Positions 43,527 to 52,049 of a stretch of 64,000 nt of DNA are shown piece after piece. The position numbers and the translations under genes are program-made. The notes beneath the pieces were generated by a model. The model saw nothing but the letters and a program-made list of their open reading frames with translations, made no database searches and was not told the DNA's origin. Origin of the DNA: Chryseobacterium sediminis. Lineage in GTDB: Bacteria > Bacteroidota > Bacteroidia > Flavobacteriales > Weeksellaceae. The DNA is taken from assembly GCF_008386505.1 (NCBI RefSeq), contig NZ_VUNZ01000001.1, positions 1,853,937 to 1,917,936 of the forward strand, written 5' to 3'. Position 1 is the first letter of the stretch. Each line of letters starts with the position of its first letter.

Positions 43527-44321
43527 TTACGATACTCTCCACTCTTCGGGGATATCACAAACCGGAATTGGGTCCATTTTATGTTTTGCTGCTTTATGCA
43601 TTCTGTCAAAGATCTGGAATACCTCCTTATCCCTTCCTTCGTAGTCATCAGCAGTTTTTGTTCCGTATTCTTTCTGGATTTTTTCCAGTTCCGGGTAAGT
43701 GGCACCAATCTGCTGTTCATCTGTTCTGTCTACATCCCAAAGTCCGTCTGTAGGAATGGCTTCCTGAATACTTTTGATCAGATTTAATCCTTTGGCAAGT
43801 TCATATACTTCGGTTTTATAAAGGTCTGCAATGGGAGAAACGTCTACTCCGCCATCACCATATTTTGTATAAAATCCGATCCCGAAATCTTCCACTTTAT
43901 TTCCTGTTCCACATACTAAAAGTCCGTTCAGCTGTCCATAATAGTAAAGAGTAAGCATTCTCAAACGGGCTCTTGTATTTGCAAAAGCAAGTTTCTCGTT
44001 AGGAAACAGATCATCTTTTACATCAAAAGTTTTGTACAATTCTTCAAAAGCAGGTGTCAGATTTACAGACATTGTTTCTACATTTGGGAATCTGGATTTA
44101 AGGTCATTCATATGATCCTGTGCGCGGCCTACCTGATCTACCTTCTGACGAATCGGCATTTCGATCAGTAATGTTTTCAGGCCCGTCATTGCGGCTAATG
44201 TAGAAACAACTCCGGAATCTACTCCTCCTGAAACTCCAATTACATACCCGTTCACTCTTGCTTTTACAGCATAATCTTTTAGCCAGTTTACAATATGATC
44301 TATCACTTTTTGTGTCTGCAT
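43527..44321 (-). CDS. nadE: NH3-dependent NAD+ synthetase
   Basis: 264 aa, so the short form without a glutaminase domain; it uses ammonia and ATP to amidate nicotinate adenine dinucleotide. The PP-loop SGGVDSGVVS is at 31-40, with GTGNKVEDFGIGFYTKYGDGG (deamido-NAD binding) and PTDGLWDVDRTDEQQIG following. Cytoplasmic. It is the fourth gene of a compact minus-strand run and lies 45 bases before the barnase-like gene. Confidence 0.94.
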   Translation of the reverse strand: MQTQKVIDHIVNWLKDYAVKARVNGYVIGVSGGVDSGVVSTLAAMTGLKTLLIEMPIRQKVDQVGRAQDHMNDLKSRFPNVETMSVNLTPAFEELYKTFDVKDDLFPNEKLAFANTRARLRMLTLYYYGQLNGLLVCGTGNKVEDFGIGFYTKYGDGGVDVSPIADLYKTEVYELAKGLNLIKSIQEAIPTDGLWDVDRTDEQQIGATYPELEKIQKEYGTKTADDYEGRDKEVFQIFDRMHKAAKHKMDPIPVCDIPEEWRVS

Positions 44322-44334
44322 CGTTTATATTTTT

Positions 44335-44865
44335 TTAGTCTATTCCAAATTCCTGAGGGTATTTTACCACTCCTTTTTTATTTTTTAATCCGTCTTTTAC
44401 CAATTCTACCGCCATACCGTTTTCTTCCGGAATATCGAATGGAAAAGAAATCCCAAAATTACTTGTTTTTTTGTAACCAAAGCGTGGATAATAATTTTCA
44501 TGTCCAATCAATATTACAGATTCATATCCCAGTTCTTTTGCAATATGATGTCCTTGTAAAATCAATTTCGCTCCGATTCCCATATTTTGAAATTCAGGTT
44601 TTACAGAAACCGGTGCCAATGCAAGGGATTGGAAAGATTCTCCAGCACCTTCAATTGTAATTTCTGTAAACAGAATATGACCGGCAATTTCACCATTTTC
44701 ATCTTCTGCCACTAATGACAATTCCGGAACAAAAGCATCAGATAATCTCAATTTTTCAACAAGAAACTGTTCCTGATGATCGCTGTGTTCCATATCTCTG
44801 AAAGCTTCCTCTACAAGGCTGAAAACTTTTTTATGATCTTTTTCTTCTTCTTTTCTAATAGTCAT
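44335..44865 (-). CDS. GNAT family N-acetyltransferase
   Basis: 176 aa from the ATG at 44865 (44871 is also possible; the frame opens with a GTG at 44889). Typical GNAT motif A near residues 75-105: LALAPVSVKPEFQNMGIGAKLI. The N-terminus MTIRKEEEKDHKKVFSLVEE and YPRFGYKKTSNFGI match the YhbS-like acetyltransferase branch. Substrate unknown. The gene overlaps the preceding GNAT gene by 11 bases and is followed 13 bases later by nadE. Confidence 0.85.
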   Translation of the reverse strand: MTIRKEEEKDHKKVFSLVEEAFRDMEHSDHQEQFLVEKLRLSDAFVPELSLVAEDENGEIAGHILFTEITIEGAGESFQSLALAPVSVKPEFQNMGIGAKLILQGHHIAKELGYESVILIGHENYYPRFGYKKTSNFGISFPFDIPEENGMAVELVKDGLKNKKGVVKYPQEFGID

Positions 44866-45397
44866 TTTCATTACTCTTATATTTCTCACGTTTCAGTTCG
44901 TACCAGAAACAGATTCCGTCCGGTTCTTCAAATTCGCTGGTTTTTTCAAATCCTAATTTTCTTAAAATATGATTAGAAACCTGATGTTCGGAATGAGCAT
45001 AGGCATAAATAACTTCTGCATTCAGATCATTAAAACCATAATCCAGAGAAGCTATTCCGGCTTCCACAGCATATCCTTTACCCCATGATTCTGGCAAAAA
45101 ACGATATCCCAGTTCCAAAACATTTTGGTAACCATTGGTTTCATGGGTAAGTAGTTTCAACCCGCTCCATCCTATCAGCTGCCCGCTTTCTTTTTCCACC
45201 ACTCCAAGTCTTCCCACTCCATTTTCTTCATACTGTTTCTGAATCATACGGATAACATTCCGGGATTCATTAATATCCGTCAACACGGGCACTCCAATAT
45301 ATTTCATCACTTCCGGATTAGAATCCAAAAGAAAAATCCGTTCAACATCCGTGTCTTCAGGCTTTCTTAAAACCAGTCGTTTTGTTTCTATTTTCAT
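44855..45397 (-). CDS. GNAT acetyltransferase, RimJ/RimL-like
   Basis: 180 aa. N-terminal KRLVLRKPEDTDVERIF and VMKYIGVP, then LELGYRFLPESWGKGYAVEAG and ANHILRKLGFEKTSEF-like stretch are hallmarks of the RimJ/RimL acetyltransferase group. Substrate (ribosomal protein, amino acid or small molecule) unknown. It begins 11 bases after the LRR gene stop. Confidence 0.88.
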   Translation of the reverse strand: MKIETKRLVLRKPEDTDVERIFLLDSNPEVMKYIGVPVLTDINESRNVIRMIQKQYEENGVGRLGVVEKESGQLIGWSGLKLLTHETNGYQNVLELGYRFLPESWGKGYAVEAGIASLDYGFNDLNAEVIYAYAHSEHQVSNHILRKLGFEKTSEFEEPDGICFWYELKREKYKSNENDY

Positions 45398-45408
45398 ATC
45401 ATTAGTTT

Positions 45409-46047
45409 TTACTCTCCAGCTCCAAAAATGGTAACATCTGTTTTCATCCCCTTTTTAATATCCGTTTCTTGTATTTTATTTCCCATTACGTTCAGGGTTT
45501 GCAAAGCAAGGTTTCCGGAAATATCAATTTTTTGAAGCTTATTATGTTCTAAATTCAGTTTCCTTAATGCTTTAAACTGGGTCAGATCAATTGTTTTTAA
45601 TTGATTTAAAGATAATGTTAATTGGTCAATTTTTGGAATTCCATTCAAAGAAATACTTTCCAACAGGTTATTATCCAGATATAAGGAACTTAAACTTTTC
45701 AGATTTTCTGCTTTGAACGAAGATATTTTACATCCTGTGCAGGAAAACAATTCCAACTGATCGAGATTATTTACTTTAATGTTCGGGATCACATTATCAT
45801 CCAGGATAATCATTTTTACATTTTTAAAAAAATACAGATCTTCCGTGGAAGTGATTCCTTTCTGAACAAGGAACAGATTCGTAACTGTCGCTGCTTCCAG
45901 TGGTTCAAGTATTCCGTTTTTATTCAGATCAAAATTCTCAAGGACTGCTTTTTCAAAGTTTTTATCTTTAAACTCAAGCTTTTGCCCATAGAAAAAAGAA
46001 AGTCCCCAAATAAGGCAAAGGGTTGTAATTATTTTAATTTTCATCAT
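45409..46047 (-). CDS. Exported leucine-rich-repeat protein
   Basis: 212 aa, ATG at 46047 (a second Met follows directly). Signal peptide ending SFFYGQ. The N-terminal part contains DLNKNGILEPLEA, an EF-hand-like calcium-binding loop. Residues 60-190 contain about five leucine-rich repeats of about 21 residues (LKSLSSLYLDNNLLESISLN, IDQLTLSLNQLKTIDLTQF, LRKLNLEHNKLQKIDISG). Probably a cell-surface or periplasmic binding protein. First gene of the run and divergent from gldB, with a promoter for gldB in the 50-base gap. Confidence 0.75.
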   Translation of the reverse strand: MMKIKIITTLCLIWGLSFFYGQKLEFKDKNFEKAVLENFDLNKNGILEPLEAATVTNLFLVQKGITSTEDLYFFKNVKMIILDDNVIPNIKVNNLDQLELFSCTGCKISSFKAENLKSLSSLYLDNNLLESISLNGIPKIDQLTLSLNQLKTIDLTQFKALRKLNLEHNKLQKIDISGNLALQTLNVMGNKIQETDIKKGMKTDVTIFGAGE

Positions 46048-46066
46048 GAATTGTGCATTTAATCCT

Positions 46067-46074
46067 TATTTTTG
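46067..46074 (+). promoter_or_regulatory. Core -7 promoter element of gldB
   Basis: TATTTTTG matches TAnnTTTG in full and lies 26 bases before the ATG at 46100. No TTG -33 element at the expected distance was seen. Confidence 0.5.
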
Positions 46075-46099
46075 TAAACTTAAATTCCATGTAAAAATA

Positions 46100-47086
46100 A
46101 TGAAGATTTTTAGATATATTGCGCTTTCTTCTATTTTAGCTGCCGGACTTGTTTCCTGCAAAAAAGAAACTGAAAATCAATGGAAGGTAGAAGTCAAAGA
46201 AACTGCCGAAAAAGTTGATGTAACAGATATTTCCAAAGAATTTTACAATCCGAATGTTCCGCTGGAGCAATTTAAAACTCAATTCCCATGGTTTCAGGGA
46301 AGTGTTTCAGATGCAGATTTTGAAAAAAGAAGGATGGATGCTGAAGAAATCAAAATCTACAAGGAAGCAATTGGTAAAATAAATCAGGCTACATTACAAA
46401 CGGAGCTGAAGAGTTTATTCTCACATATTAAATATTACTTTCCGCAGTTCAAAAGCCCCAAAGTATATTTATTTTCATCAGCCTTACAGATGATCCAGGA
46501 TCCTATATTTTATGACCAGAAAGGAAATCTTCTGTTTATAGATATTACCGGTTTCATGGGAGACGGAAATCCGAATTATAAAGGGTTGGAATTGTATTTC
46601 CAAAAATCAATGAACCCTCAGAATATTGTTCCTAAAGTATCACAGCTTTTCGCTGAAAATATTGTTACAGAATCTCCTGACCATCAGAAATTCATTGATC
46701 AGATTGTTCTGAACGGAAAAGTAATGATTCTTCAGGATGCTTTTCTTCCTGATGTTCCTGATTATCTGAAAATAAATTATACCAAAAAGCAGTATGAATG
46801 GGCAACAGGTAATGAAGCCAACATCTGGAATTATTTTGTAGAAAGCAACCTGATCTTCGGTGATGATCCAAGATTGGGAGAACGTTTCATATCGCCCGGA
46901 CCATTCTCAAAGTTTTATACGGAGATTGATAATGAATCTTCACCACAAATCGGAATTTTTACTGGATGGCAGATCTGTAAGGCGTATCTTAAGGAAAAGC
47001 CTGAGACAAAACTTACCGCTTTCCTGAAAATGGATGCAACCACCATTTTTAATGAATCCGGTTATAAACCGAAACTTAAACAATAG
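46100..47086 (+). CDS. gldB: Gliding motility lipoprotein GldB
   Basis: 328 aa from the ATG at 46100; a longer frame to 46046 would run across the -7 box of its promoter. Lipobox GLVSC near residue 20. DISKEFYNPNVPLEQFKTQF, VPLEQF and FPWFQGSVSDADFEKRR with the later INYTKKQYEWATGNEANIW match GldB, a lipoprotein needed for gliding and T9SS-linked processes in Flavobacteria. Located at the periplasmic membrane face. gldC follows 29 bases on. Confidence 0.9.
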   Translation: MKIFRYIALSSILAAGLVSCKKETENQWKVEVKETAEKVDVTDISKEFYNPNVPLEQFKTQFPWFQGSVSDADFEKRRMDAEEIKIYKEAIGKINQATLQTELKSLFSHIKYYFPQFKSPKVYLFSSALQMIQDPIFYDQKGNLLFIDITGFMGDGNPNYKGLELYFQKSMNPQNIVPKVSQLFAENIVTESPDHQKFIDQIVLNGKVMILQDAFLPDVPDYLKINYTKKQYEWATGNEANIWNYFVESNLIFGDDPRLGERFISPGPFSKFYTEIDNESSPQIGIFTGWQICKAYLKEKPETKLTAFLKMDATTIFNESGYKPKLKQ

Positions 47087-47115
47087 AAAATTTAGAATTT
47101 AGAAAAAATAGAAAA

Positions 47116-47439
47116 ATGAGAAAGACTCAGATTACGATAGATGTAGAGCTTGATGAAAATCATGTGCCTGAAAATATTACATGGAACGCTCAGGATGGAG
47201 GTATTGATAAACAAGATACTAAAGCAACGATGATTTCTGTATGGGATGACAAGACAAGAGAGGCATTAAGAATTGATCTTTGGACTAAAGAAATGCCTGT
47301 AGACCAAATGAAAATGTTTATCCACCAGATTTTAATATCTTTAGGAAGTACTTATCAGAGAGCGACAGGTGAAGAGGATGTAGCACAGTGGATGGAAGAG
47401 ATTGCAGAAGAGTTTGCTGTAAAATCTGCCATTAAGTAA
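47116..47439 (+). CDS. gldC: Gliding motility protein GldC
   Basis: 107 aa, cytoplasmic, no signal peptide. NITWNAQDGG, SVWDDKTREALRIDLWTKEM and MFIHQILISLGSTYQRATG match GldC, a small conserved partner of GldB whose presence improves gliding in Flavobacterium. Cotranscribed with gldB; the class is common in Chryseobacterium even where gliding is absent. Confidence 0.92.
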   Translation: MRKTQITIDVELDENHVPENITWNAQDGGIDKQDTKATMISVWDDKTREALRIDLWTKEMPVDQMKMFIHQILISLGSTYQRATGEEDVAQWMEEIAEEFAVKSAIK

Positions 47440-47570
47440 AAAAACAATTGTGATAAGCTGGAAGGCAGTAAGCGGTAAGCTTTTTGTATTCAGCTAGAGC
47501 AAATTTAATAAAACAATGGGCTTAAGTAATATATTCTATTCCTTAATGCTCAAACCTAAAGCAAAAAATT

Positions 47571-48710
47571 ATGAATTTTAATACAAAAGTAATTCACGGA
47601 GGGCAGCACCACGAGTCTGCAACAGGTTCTGTAAATGTTCCTGTATTTTTGACCTCTACGTTTGCACAAAAAAGCCCAGGAGTACATTCCGGATATGAAT
47701 ATTCAAGAGCGGCCAACCCTACAAGGCAGGCATTGGAAGATTCTTTGGCAAGTATTGAAAATGGAGCGAGAGGTTTAGCTTTCGGTTCTGGTCTTGCTGC
47801 CATCGACTGTGTTTTGAAATTATTAAACCCAGGTGATGAAGTTATTGCTGTAGATGATCTTTATGGAGGTACTTACAGAATGTTCACAAGACTTTTTGAA
47901 AAATATCAGCTGAAGTTTACTTTCGTAAATTTTGATGATGTTTCTAAAATCGCTGATGTTATTACTGATAAAACAAAACTGATCTGGGTAGAAACGCCTA
48001 CCAACCCATTGATGAAATTGGTAGATATCAAAGCAGTTGTAGATATTGCAAAAGGAAAAGATATTTTAGTAGCAGTAGATAATACTTTTGCAACACCTTA
48101 TATTCAGAGACCTATTGATTTAGGAGCTGACATTGTAATGCACTCTGCAACGAAATATTTAGGAGGACACTCTGATGTGATTGCAGGAGCGCTTATTGCT
48201 AAGGATGCTGAGCTTGGAGAAAAACTTCACTTTATTCAGTTTGCGAGTGGTGGTATTTTAGGACCTCATGATTCTTACCTTGTATTGAGAGGGATCAAAA
48301 CACTGGCTTTAAGAATGCAAAGACATTCTGACAATGGTCTTGCTGTAGCGAAGTATCTTGAAAATCATCCTGCTGTAGATAAAGTAATTTATCCGGGATT
48401 GGAATCTCACCCCCAATATGAATTGGCAAAATCTCAGATGAAGGAAGCAGGAGGAATGGTTTCATTCACTTTTAAATCCGGTAAGAAAGAAGATGCAATT
48501 AAATTCTTAGAGAAAGTAAGAGTATTCACCTTAGCAGAATCTTTAGGAGGTGTAGAATCTCTGGCTAACCACCCTGCTCTGATGACTCACGCTTCAATTC
48601 CTGCAGAAAAACGTGCTGAATTGGGAATCACTGATGACCTGGTTCGTTTAAGCGTAGGTATTGAAGATGCAGAAGATCTTATTGCTGATCTTGAGAAAGC
48701 TTTTTCTTAA
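47571..48710 (+). CDS. Trans-sulfuration PLP enzyme (cystathionine gamma-synthase/lyase-like)
   Basis: 379 aa. Cys/Met metabolism PLP fold: SGLAAIDCVLKLLNPGDEV near 75, VETPTNPLMKLVDI, DNTFATPYIQRPIDLGAD and the Schiff-base Lys in MHSATKYLGGHSDVIAG, plus SLGGVESLANHPA towards the end. The length of about 380 residues fits cystathionine gamma-synthase or gamma-lyase rather than the longer O-acetylhomoserine sulfhydrylases; the two cannot be separated from sequence alone. Cytoplasmic. The upstream 131 bases show no riboswitch I recognise; a terminator follows. Confidence 0.88.
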   Translation: MNFNTKVIHGGQHHESATGSVNVPVFLTSTFAQKSPGVHSGYEYSRAANPTRQALEDSLASIENGARGLAFGSGLAAIDCVLKLLNPGDEVIAVDDLYGGTYRMFTRLFEKYQLKFTFVNFDDVSKIADVITDKTKLIWVETPTNPLMKLVDIKAVVDIAKGKDILVAVDNTFATPYIQRPIDLGADIVMHSATKYLGGHSDVIAGALIAKDAELGEKLHFIQFASGGILGPHDSYLVLRGIKTLALRMQRHSDNGLAVAKYLENHPAVDKVIYPGLESHPQYELAKSQMKEAGGMVSFTFKSGKKEDAIKFLEKVRVFTLAESLGGVESLANHPALMTHASIPAEKRAELGITDDLVRLSVGIEDAEDLIADLEKAFS

Positions 48711-48726
48711 CATACAATAAAAACTA

Positions 48727-48761
48727 AAATGAGAAGGGTTAATCAATCCTTCTCATTTTAT
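48727..48761 (+). terminator. Terminator of the trans-sulfuration gene
   Basis: Stem AAAATGAGAAGG/CCTTCTCATTTT, 17 bases after the stop, with a T-rich end. Confidence 0.85.
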
Positions 48762-48781
48762 TATAACCACCACTCAATCAT

Positions 48782-49228
48782 ATGAAAAACACAAGAAAAG
48801 CGGTCATTTCTGACCTGCATGAACTGGCTGAACTATTTGACCAGTACAGAATATTTTATCATAAGACTTCAGATATTCCTGCCGCGACCAATTTTCTTCA
48901 GGAAAGACTTGAAAATAAGGATTCTGAAATTTTTGTTGCGGAAGAAAATGGGAAACTTACAGGCTTCGTACAATTATATCCCATATTTTCATCTACAAGA
49001 ATGCAGCGTTACTGGCTGTTGAACGATCTCTACGTGAATGAAAACCATAGAGGAAAAGGTTATTCTAAAGAATTAATTGAAGAATCTAAAGAACACTGCC
49101 GTTTATCAAAAGCGTGTGGTATTCTTTTAGAAACAGGAAAAAGCAATGATATCGGGAATCAGCTGTATCCGGCCTGTGGATTTGAATTGTATGACTCTGT
49201 GAATTTCTACGAATGGAGCAATTCATGA
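48782..49228 (+). CDS. GNAT family N-acetyltransferase
   Basis: 148 aa. Acetyl-CoA binding motif A is visible: LLNDLYVNENHRGKGYSKELIEE near residues 78-100 (read in parts), followed by LETGKSNDIGNQLYPACGFEL. Similar to small stand-alone GNATs that modify small molecules. Substrate unknown. Own transcription unit. Confidence 0.85.
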   Translation: MKNTRKAVISDLHELAELFDQYRIFYHKTSDIPAATNFLQERLENKDSEIFVAEENGKLTGFVQLYPIFSSTRMQRYWLLNDLYVNENHRGKGYSKELIEESKEHCRLSKACGILLETGKSNDIGNQLYPACGFELYDSVNFYEWSNS

Positions 49229-49367
49229 GTAATGAGCAATAGGTAATGAGTAATTTTTGTAAAATGGATAATTTATAAAATATTCAAAAATAGCTCTGTC
49301 CTTTATACCAATAACTCGAATCTCGTACCCCGTACCTCAAAATCAATTTATAAAACAAAAAAATAAT

Positions 49368-49880
49368 ATGACCGATTTTCAAAAATACATCCAAAGATAT
49401 TTAGATCAGATTCCATCAGGAAACTGGTTAAACGAATTACAGATATCAGCTGATAAAACCATAGGAATTTATTCTAACCTTACCGAAGAGCAGTCTACTT
49501 TTGCTTACGCAGAAGGAAAATGGACATTAAAAGGACTTTTACTCCATTTATCAGATACGGAAAGAGTTTTCCAATATAGAATATTAGCTTTCGCAAGAGG
49601 AGAAAAAAATAATCTTCCAGGGTTTGATGAAAATGAATATGCTGATCAGTCTTTCGCCAATGAAAGAACACTGGAGTCTCTTTTGGAAGAATATAAGCTG
49701 GTGAGAAAGTCTTCCCAGATTTTATTAGAAACGCTTACTCCTTCCGTTTTACACAATACAGGTATAGCCAATGGTCATGAAATCACCGTAGAAACCATCG
49801 GAAAACTGGTTGTAGGACACAATTACCATCATCTGAATATTATTGAAGAAAGATATTTATCTAAGTTGGGATGGATGTAG
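49368..49880 (+). CDS. DinB/YfiT-like putative metal-dependent hydrolase
   Basis: 170 aa. DinB four-helix bundle with the family's histidine metal ligands: LLLHLSDTERVF (His near 63) and VVGHNYHHLNIIEERY (His near 149 and 152-153). KWTLKGLLLHL is the usual first landmark. Probably a thiol transferase or metal hydrolase; true activity unknown. It overlaps the next gene by 10 bases. Confidence 0.88.
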   Translation: MTDFQKYIQRYLDQIPSGNWLNELQISADKTIGIYSNLTEEQSTFAYAEGKWTLKGLLLHLSDTERVFQYRILAFARGEKNNLPGFDENEYADQSFANERTLESLLEEYKLVRKSSQILLETLTPSVLHNTGIANGHEITVETIGKLVVGHNYHHLNIIEERYLSKLGWM

Positions 49881-50317
49881 GAAAACGGACAGCGCTTATC
49901 AGTATATTCATCTTTATACTCTCACTTTGTTTTACAGCTTTTAAAATAGAAGATATGGGAGAAATCAAAGATTATAAATCATTTGAAGTATTTCTCATGG
50001 GGCCAATTAGTTTTTTGGGTGGTGGGATCTTTGAATTCCTAGTATGGACAGCCAATGGTTGGTTTTTCATTTCAGCTTTATTTTGTTATAAAAAGTCTCC
50101 CTTATTCTCTTTTATATTTGGTTTAGAGTCTTTTTTAACTGCCGGATCATTTTTTTTCTGGAAGGAAATTTTAGCTGCTGAAAATGGAAGAATGGGCAAA
50201 ATATACAGTTTAGAAATGGGTTATTTTTTGTGGATGGCTTCTATTTTATTTTTAGTTCTCGGTTCATTTTATTTAATGATAAAATCTAAATTTAACAAAA
50301 ATAAAATACCCGCTTAA
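49871..50317 (+). CDS. Small membrane protein, unknown
   Basis: 148 aa. Four predicted transmembrane helices (TALISIFIFILSLCFTAF; FEFLVWTANGWFFISALFCY; SPLFSFIFGLESFLTAG; YFLWMASILFLVLGSFYLMI). The 10-base overlap with the DinB gene suggests cotranslation. No family recognised. Confidence 0.7.
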   Translation: MDVGKRTALISIFIFILSLCFTAFKIEDMGEIKDYKSFEVFLMGPISFLGGGIFEFLVWTANGWFFISALFCYKKSPLFSFIFGLESFLTAGSFFFWKEILAAENGRMGKIYSLEMGYFLWMASILFLVLGSFYLMIKSKFNKNKIPA

Positions 50318-50323
50318 TTCCGA

Positions 50324-50920
50324 ATGAGGTCTCTAAAAAATTTAAGAATTATTGAAAGTATTCAATCTAAAAAATTAGTTTTTGAAGAAAGTTCATATGA
50401 TAAGTTTGAGACGATCTCAATCTATTTTGGATTTTCAGCATTGGCGGGGGCTTCTTTGCTCTTTTTAAGGGGTATAACAACTTCTCTTAATAACAGTTTT
50501 GAGTATTTAATTCTTATAGGTTTATTTCTCTTTAGCGTGTATGTTTTGTATTGCAAATATACCGAGAAGCATCTAAAAGAAATTAATTTTGATATTCCCA
50601 AAGAAGAAGCTAAAAATAGAATCATTGAATATGGAAAAAAACATCATTACAGAATTTCTAATGTTTCAGGCAATCTGATTTTCCTTAATGAACCAAGTGA
50701 CATTTATAGCTTGGGCAAAGATTATGAACAAACTACAATTATTTTCTTTAAAGATAACGCTATTCTTTATACTTTAATTAAGGAAGGATCAAGATCGAAT
50801 TTCACGGTATTGCTTTCTCAACATTTAACGAAAAGTGATTTCAAAAAAATACTTCAGCCGAAATATCGTGAACCTATAAAACGTGAAACTTATTTTAATT
50901 CATTTTTTCACGGATTATAA
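50324..50920 (+). CDS. Membrane protein of unknown function
   Basis: 198 aa. Two transmembrane helices (ISIYFGFSALAGASLLFL; YLILIGLFLFSVYVLYC) followed by a cytoplasmic part that begins FDIPKEEAKNRIIEYGKKH. No family recognised. It follows the previous membrane gene by 6 bases and probably shares its transcript. Confidence 0.65.
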   Translation: MRSLKNLRIIESIQSKKLVFEESSYDKFETISIYFGFSALAGASLLFLRGITTSLNNSFEYLILIGLFLFSVYVLYCKYTEKHLKEINFDIPKEEAKNRIIEYGKKHHYRISNVSGNLIFLNEPSDIYSLGKDYEQTTIIFFKDNAILYTLIKEGSRSNFTVLLSQHLTKSDFKKILQPKYREPIKRETYFNSFFHGL

Positions 50921-50953
50921 TCTTTATAAAATGATCATTTGCGTACTGATCGT

Positions 50954-50984
50954 TTGCCCAAAATCCTTATATTTTCTACCTTTA
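50954..50984 (+). promoter_or_regulatory. Promoter of the Sua5/YrdC gene
   Basis: TTG at 50954-50956, a 20-base spacer and TACCTTTA (50977-50984, 7 of 8 to TAnnTTTG), upstream of the ATG at 51011. It also supports the shorter start. Confidence 0.6.
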
Positions 50985-51010
50985 TCCACTCTTTGAATTC
51001 ACATACAATT

Positions 51011-51559
51011 ATGGAACATATTATTGAAGTATTAAAATCCGGCGGAACAATCCTTTACCCTACAGATACAATTTGGGGAATTGGTTGTGATGCTACCAAC
51101 ATAGAAGCTGTCAATAAAATTTTTGACATTAAGAAGCGCGAAAAAAACAAATCCATGATCATTCTTGTGGAATCTGAAAAAAGACTTCAGGATCTGGTGG
51201 ATGTTCCTGAAATGGCCTGGGAAATTATTGATCTTAGTGAAAAACCGGTAACTATTGTTTATGAAAATCCAAGAGGATTACCCAAAGAACTTCTTGCTGA
51301 GGATGGAAGTATCGGGATACGTCTTGTAAAAAGTGATTTCTGTAAAAAACTGATTACAAAACTGAACAAACCTTTGGTATCTACCTCTGCCAATTTTAGT
51401 GGTGAGAAAAGTCCCTTGAAATTCTCTGATATTTCTGAAGAGATGATCAGCCTTGTAGATTATGCAGTGGAAGAAGACAGAGAAAAAGTTTCAAAGTATT
51501 CGGGTTCTTCTGTGATCAAAATATGGAATGACAATAGAATAAAGGTTCTTCGGGAGTAG
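51011..51559 (+). CDS. Sua5/YciO/YrdC family protein (threonylcarbamoyl-AMP synthase type)
   Basis: 182 aa from the ATG at 51011; a frame to 50939 would run through the promoter. YrdC fold: LYPTDTIWGIGCDATN, IKKREKNKSMIILV (KxR..K...S/T motif), PVTIVYENP and PLVSTSANFSGEKSP are the hallmarks. It makes threonylcarbamoyl-AMP from threonine, bicarbonate and ATP for tRNA t6A modification; a short form lacking the Sua5 C-terminal domain. YciO paralogues lack this activity, but the KR..K..S set here is kept. Cytoplasmic. Confidence 0.88.
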   Translation: MEHIIEVLKSGGTILYPTDTIWGIGCDATNIEAVNKIFDIKKREKNKSMIILVESEKRLQDLVDVPEMAWEIIDLSEKPVTIVYENPRGLPKELLAEDGSIGIRLVKSDFCKKLITKLNKPLVSTSANFSGEKSPLKFSDISEEMISLVDYAVEEDREKVSKYSGSSVIKIWNDNRIKVLRE

Positions 51560-51633
51560 AAATTCAGAACCTTTCTGTTTCTTTTTTTAGAGTCTTGTCA
51601 GTTCATATCGGCAGGATTTCTTTTTTTTAATTC

Positions 51634-51641
51634 TATCTTTG
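51634..51641 (+). promoter_or_regulatory. -7 promoter box of the SnoaL-like gene
   Basis: TATCTTTG, full match to TAnnTTTG, 26 bases before the start codon; no clear -33 TTG. Confidence 0.5.
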
Positions 51642-51667
51642 CAAACTCAACTCATAAATTATTTGCT

Positions 51668-52012
51668 ATGAATCATCAGGAATTTGCTCAAATGTGGATT
51701 AATGCATGGAATTCTCATGATTTAGAGGCTATTCTTAACCATTATTCGGATGATATTGAGATTACAACTCCCATGATTGCTATGGCTACAGGGGGTAAAG
51801 AAAGCTCTTTAAAAGGAAAAGAAGCCGTTCGTGAATATTGGAGAAGAGCCCTGGATAAATTTCCGGATCTTCATTTTGACCTTATTCATTCCACGGCAGG
51901 AGTAGATTCAGTAGCATTATTTTATAAGTCGATCATGGATAAACATGCGGTTGAAGTTATGTTTTTTAATGAAGACGGAAAAATTAGTAAAATGTATGCT
52001 CATTATGATTAA
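51668..52012 (+). CDS. SnoaL-like / NTF2-fold protein
   Basis: 114 aa. NTF2-like cone fold: MWINAWNSHDLEAILNHYSDD is the classic first helix, then KEAVREYWRRALDKFPDL and the strand segments up to KISKMYAHYD. Family members include isomerases, hydratases and small binding proteins; no catalytic set can be named. Cytoplasmic. Confidence 0.85.
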   Translation: MNHQEFAQMWINAWNSHDLEAILNHYSDDIEITTPMIAMATGGKESSLKGKEAVREYWRRALDKFPDLHFDLIHSTAGVDSVALFYKSIMDKHAVEVMFFNEDGKISKMYAHYD

Positions 52013-52049
52013 TGAGTAACATTGGTAGAAATTGACACTATTATTAACG

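Noticed and set aside
46046..46099. Longer N-terminus of GldB
   Set aside because: It would cross the -7 promoter box and precede the lipoprotein signal, which must be N-terminal.
47440..47570. SAM-responsive riboswitch before the trans-sulfuration gene
   Set aside because: Some GAGC/GCTC pairing is possible, but the conserved core of known SAM riboswitch classes could not be matched.
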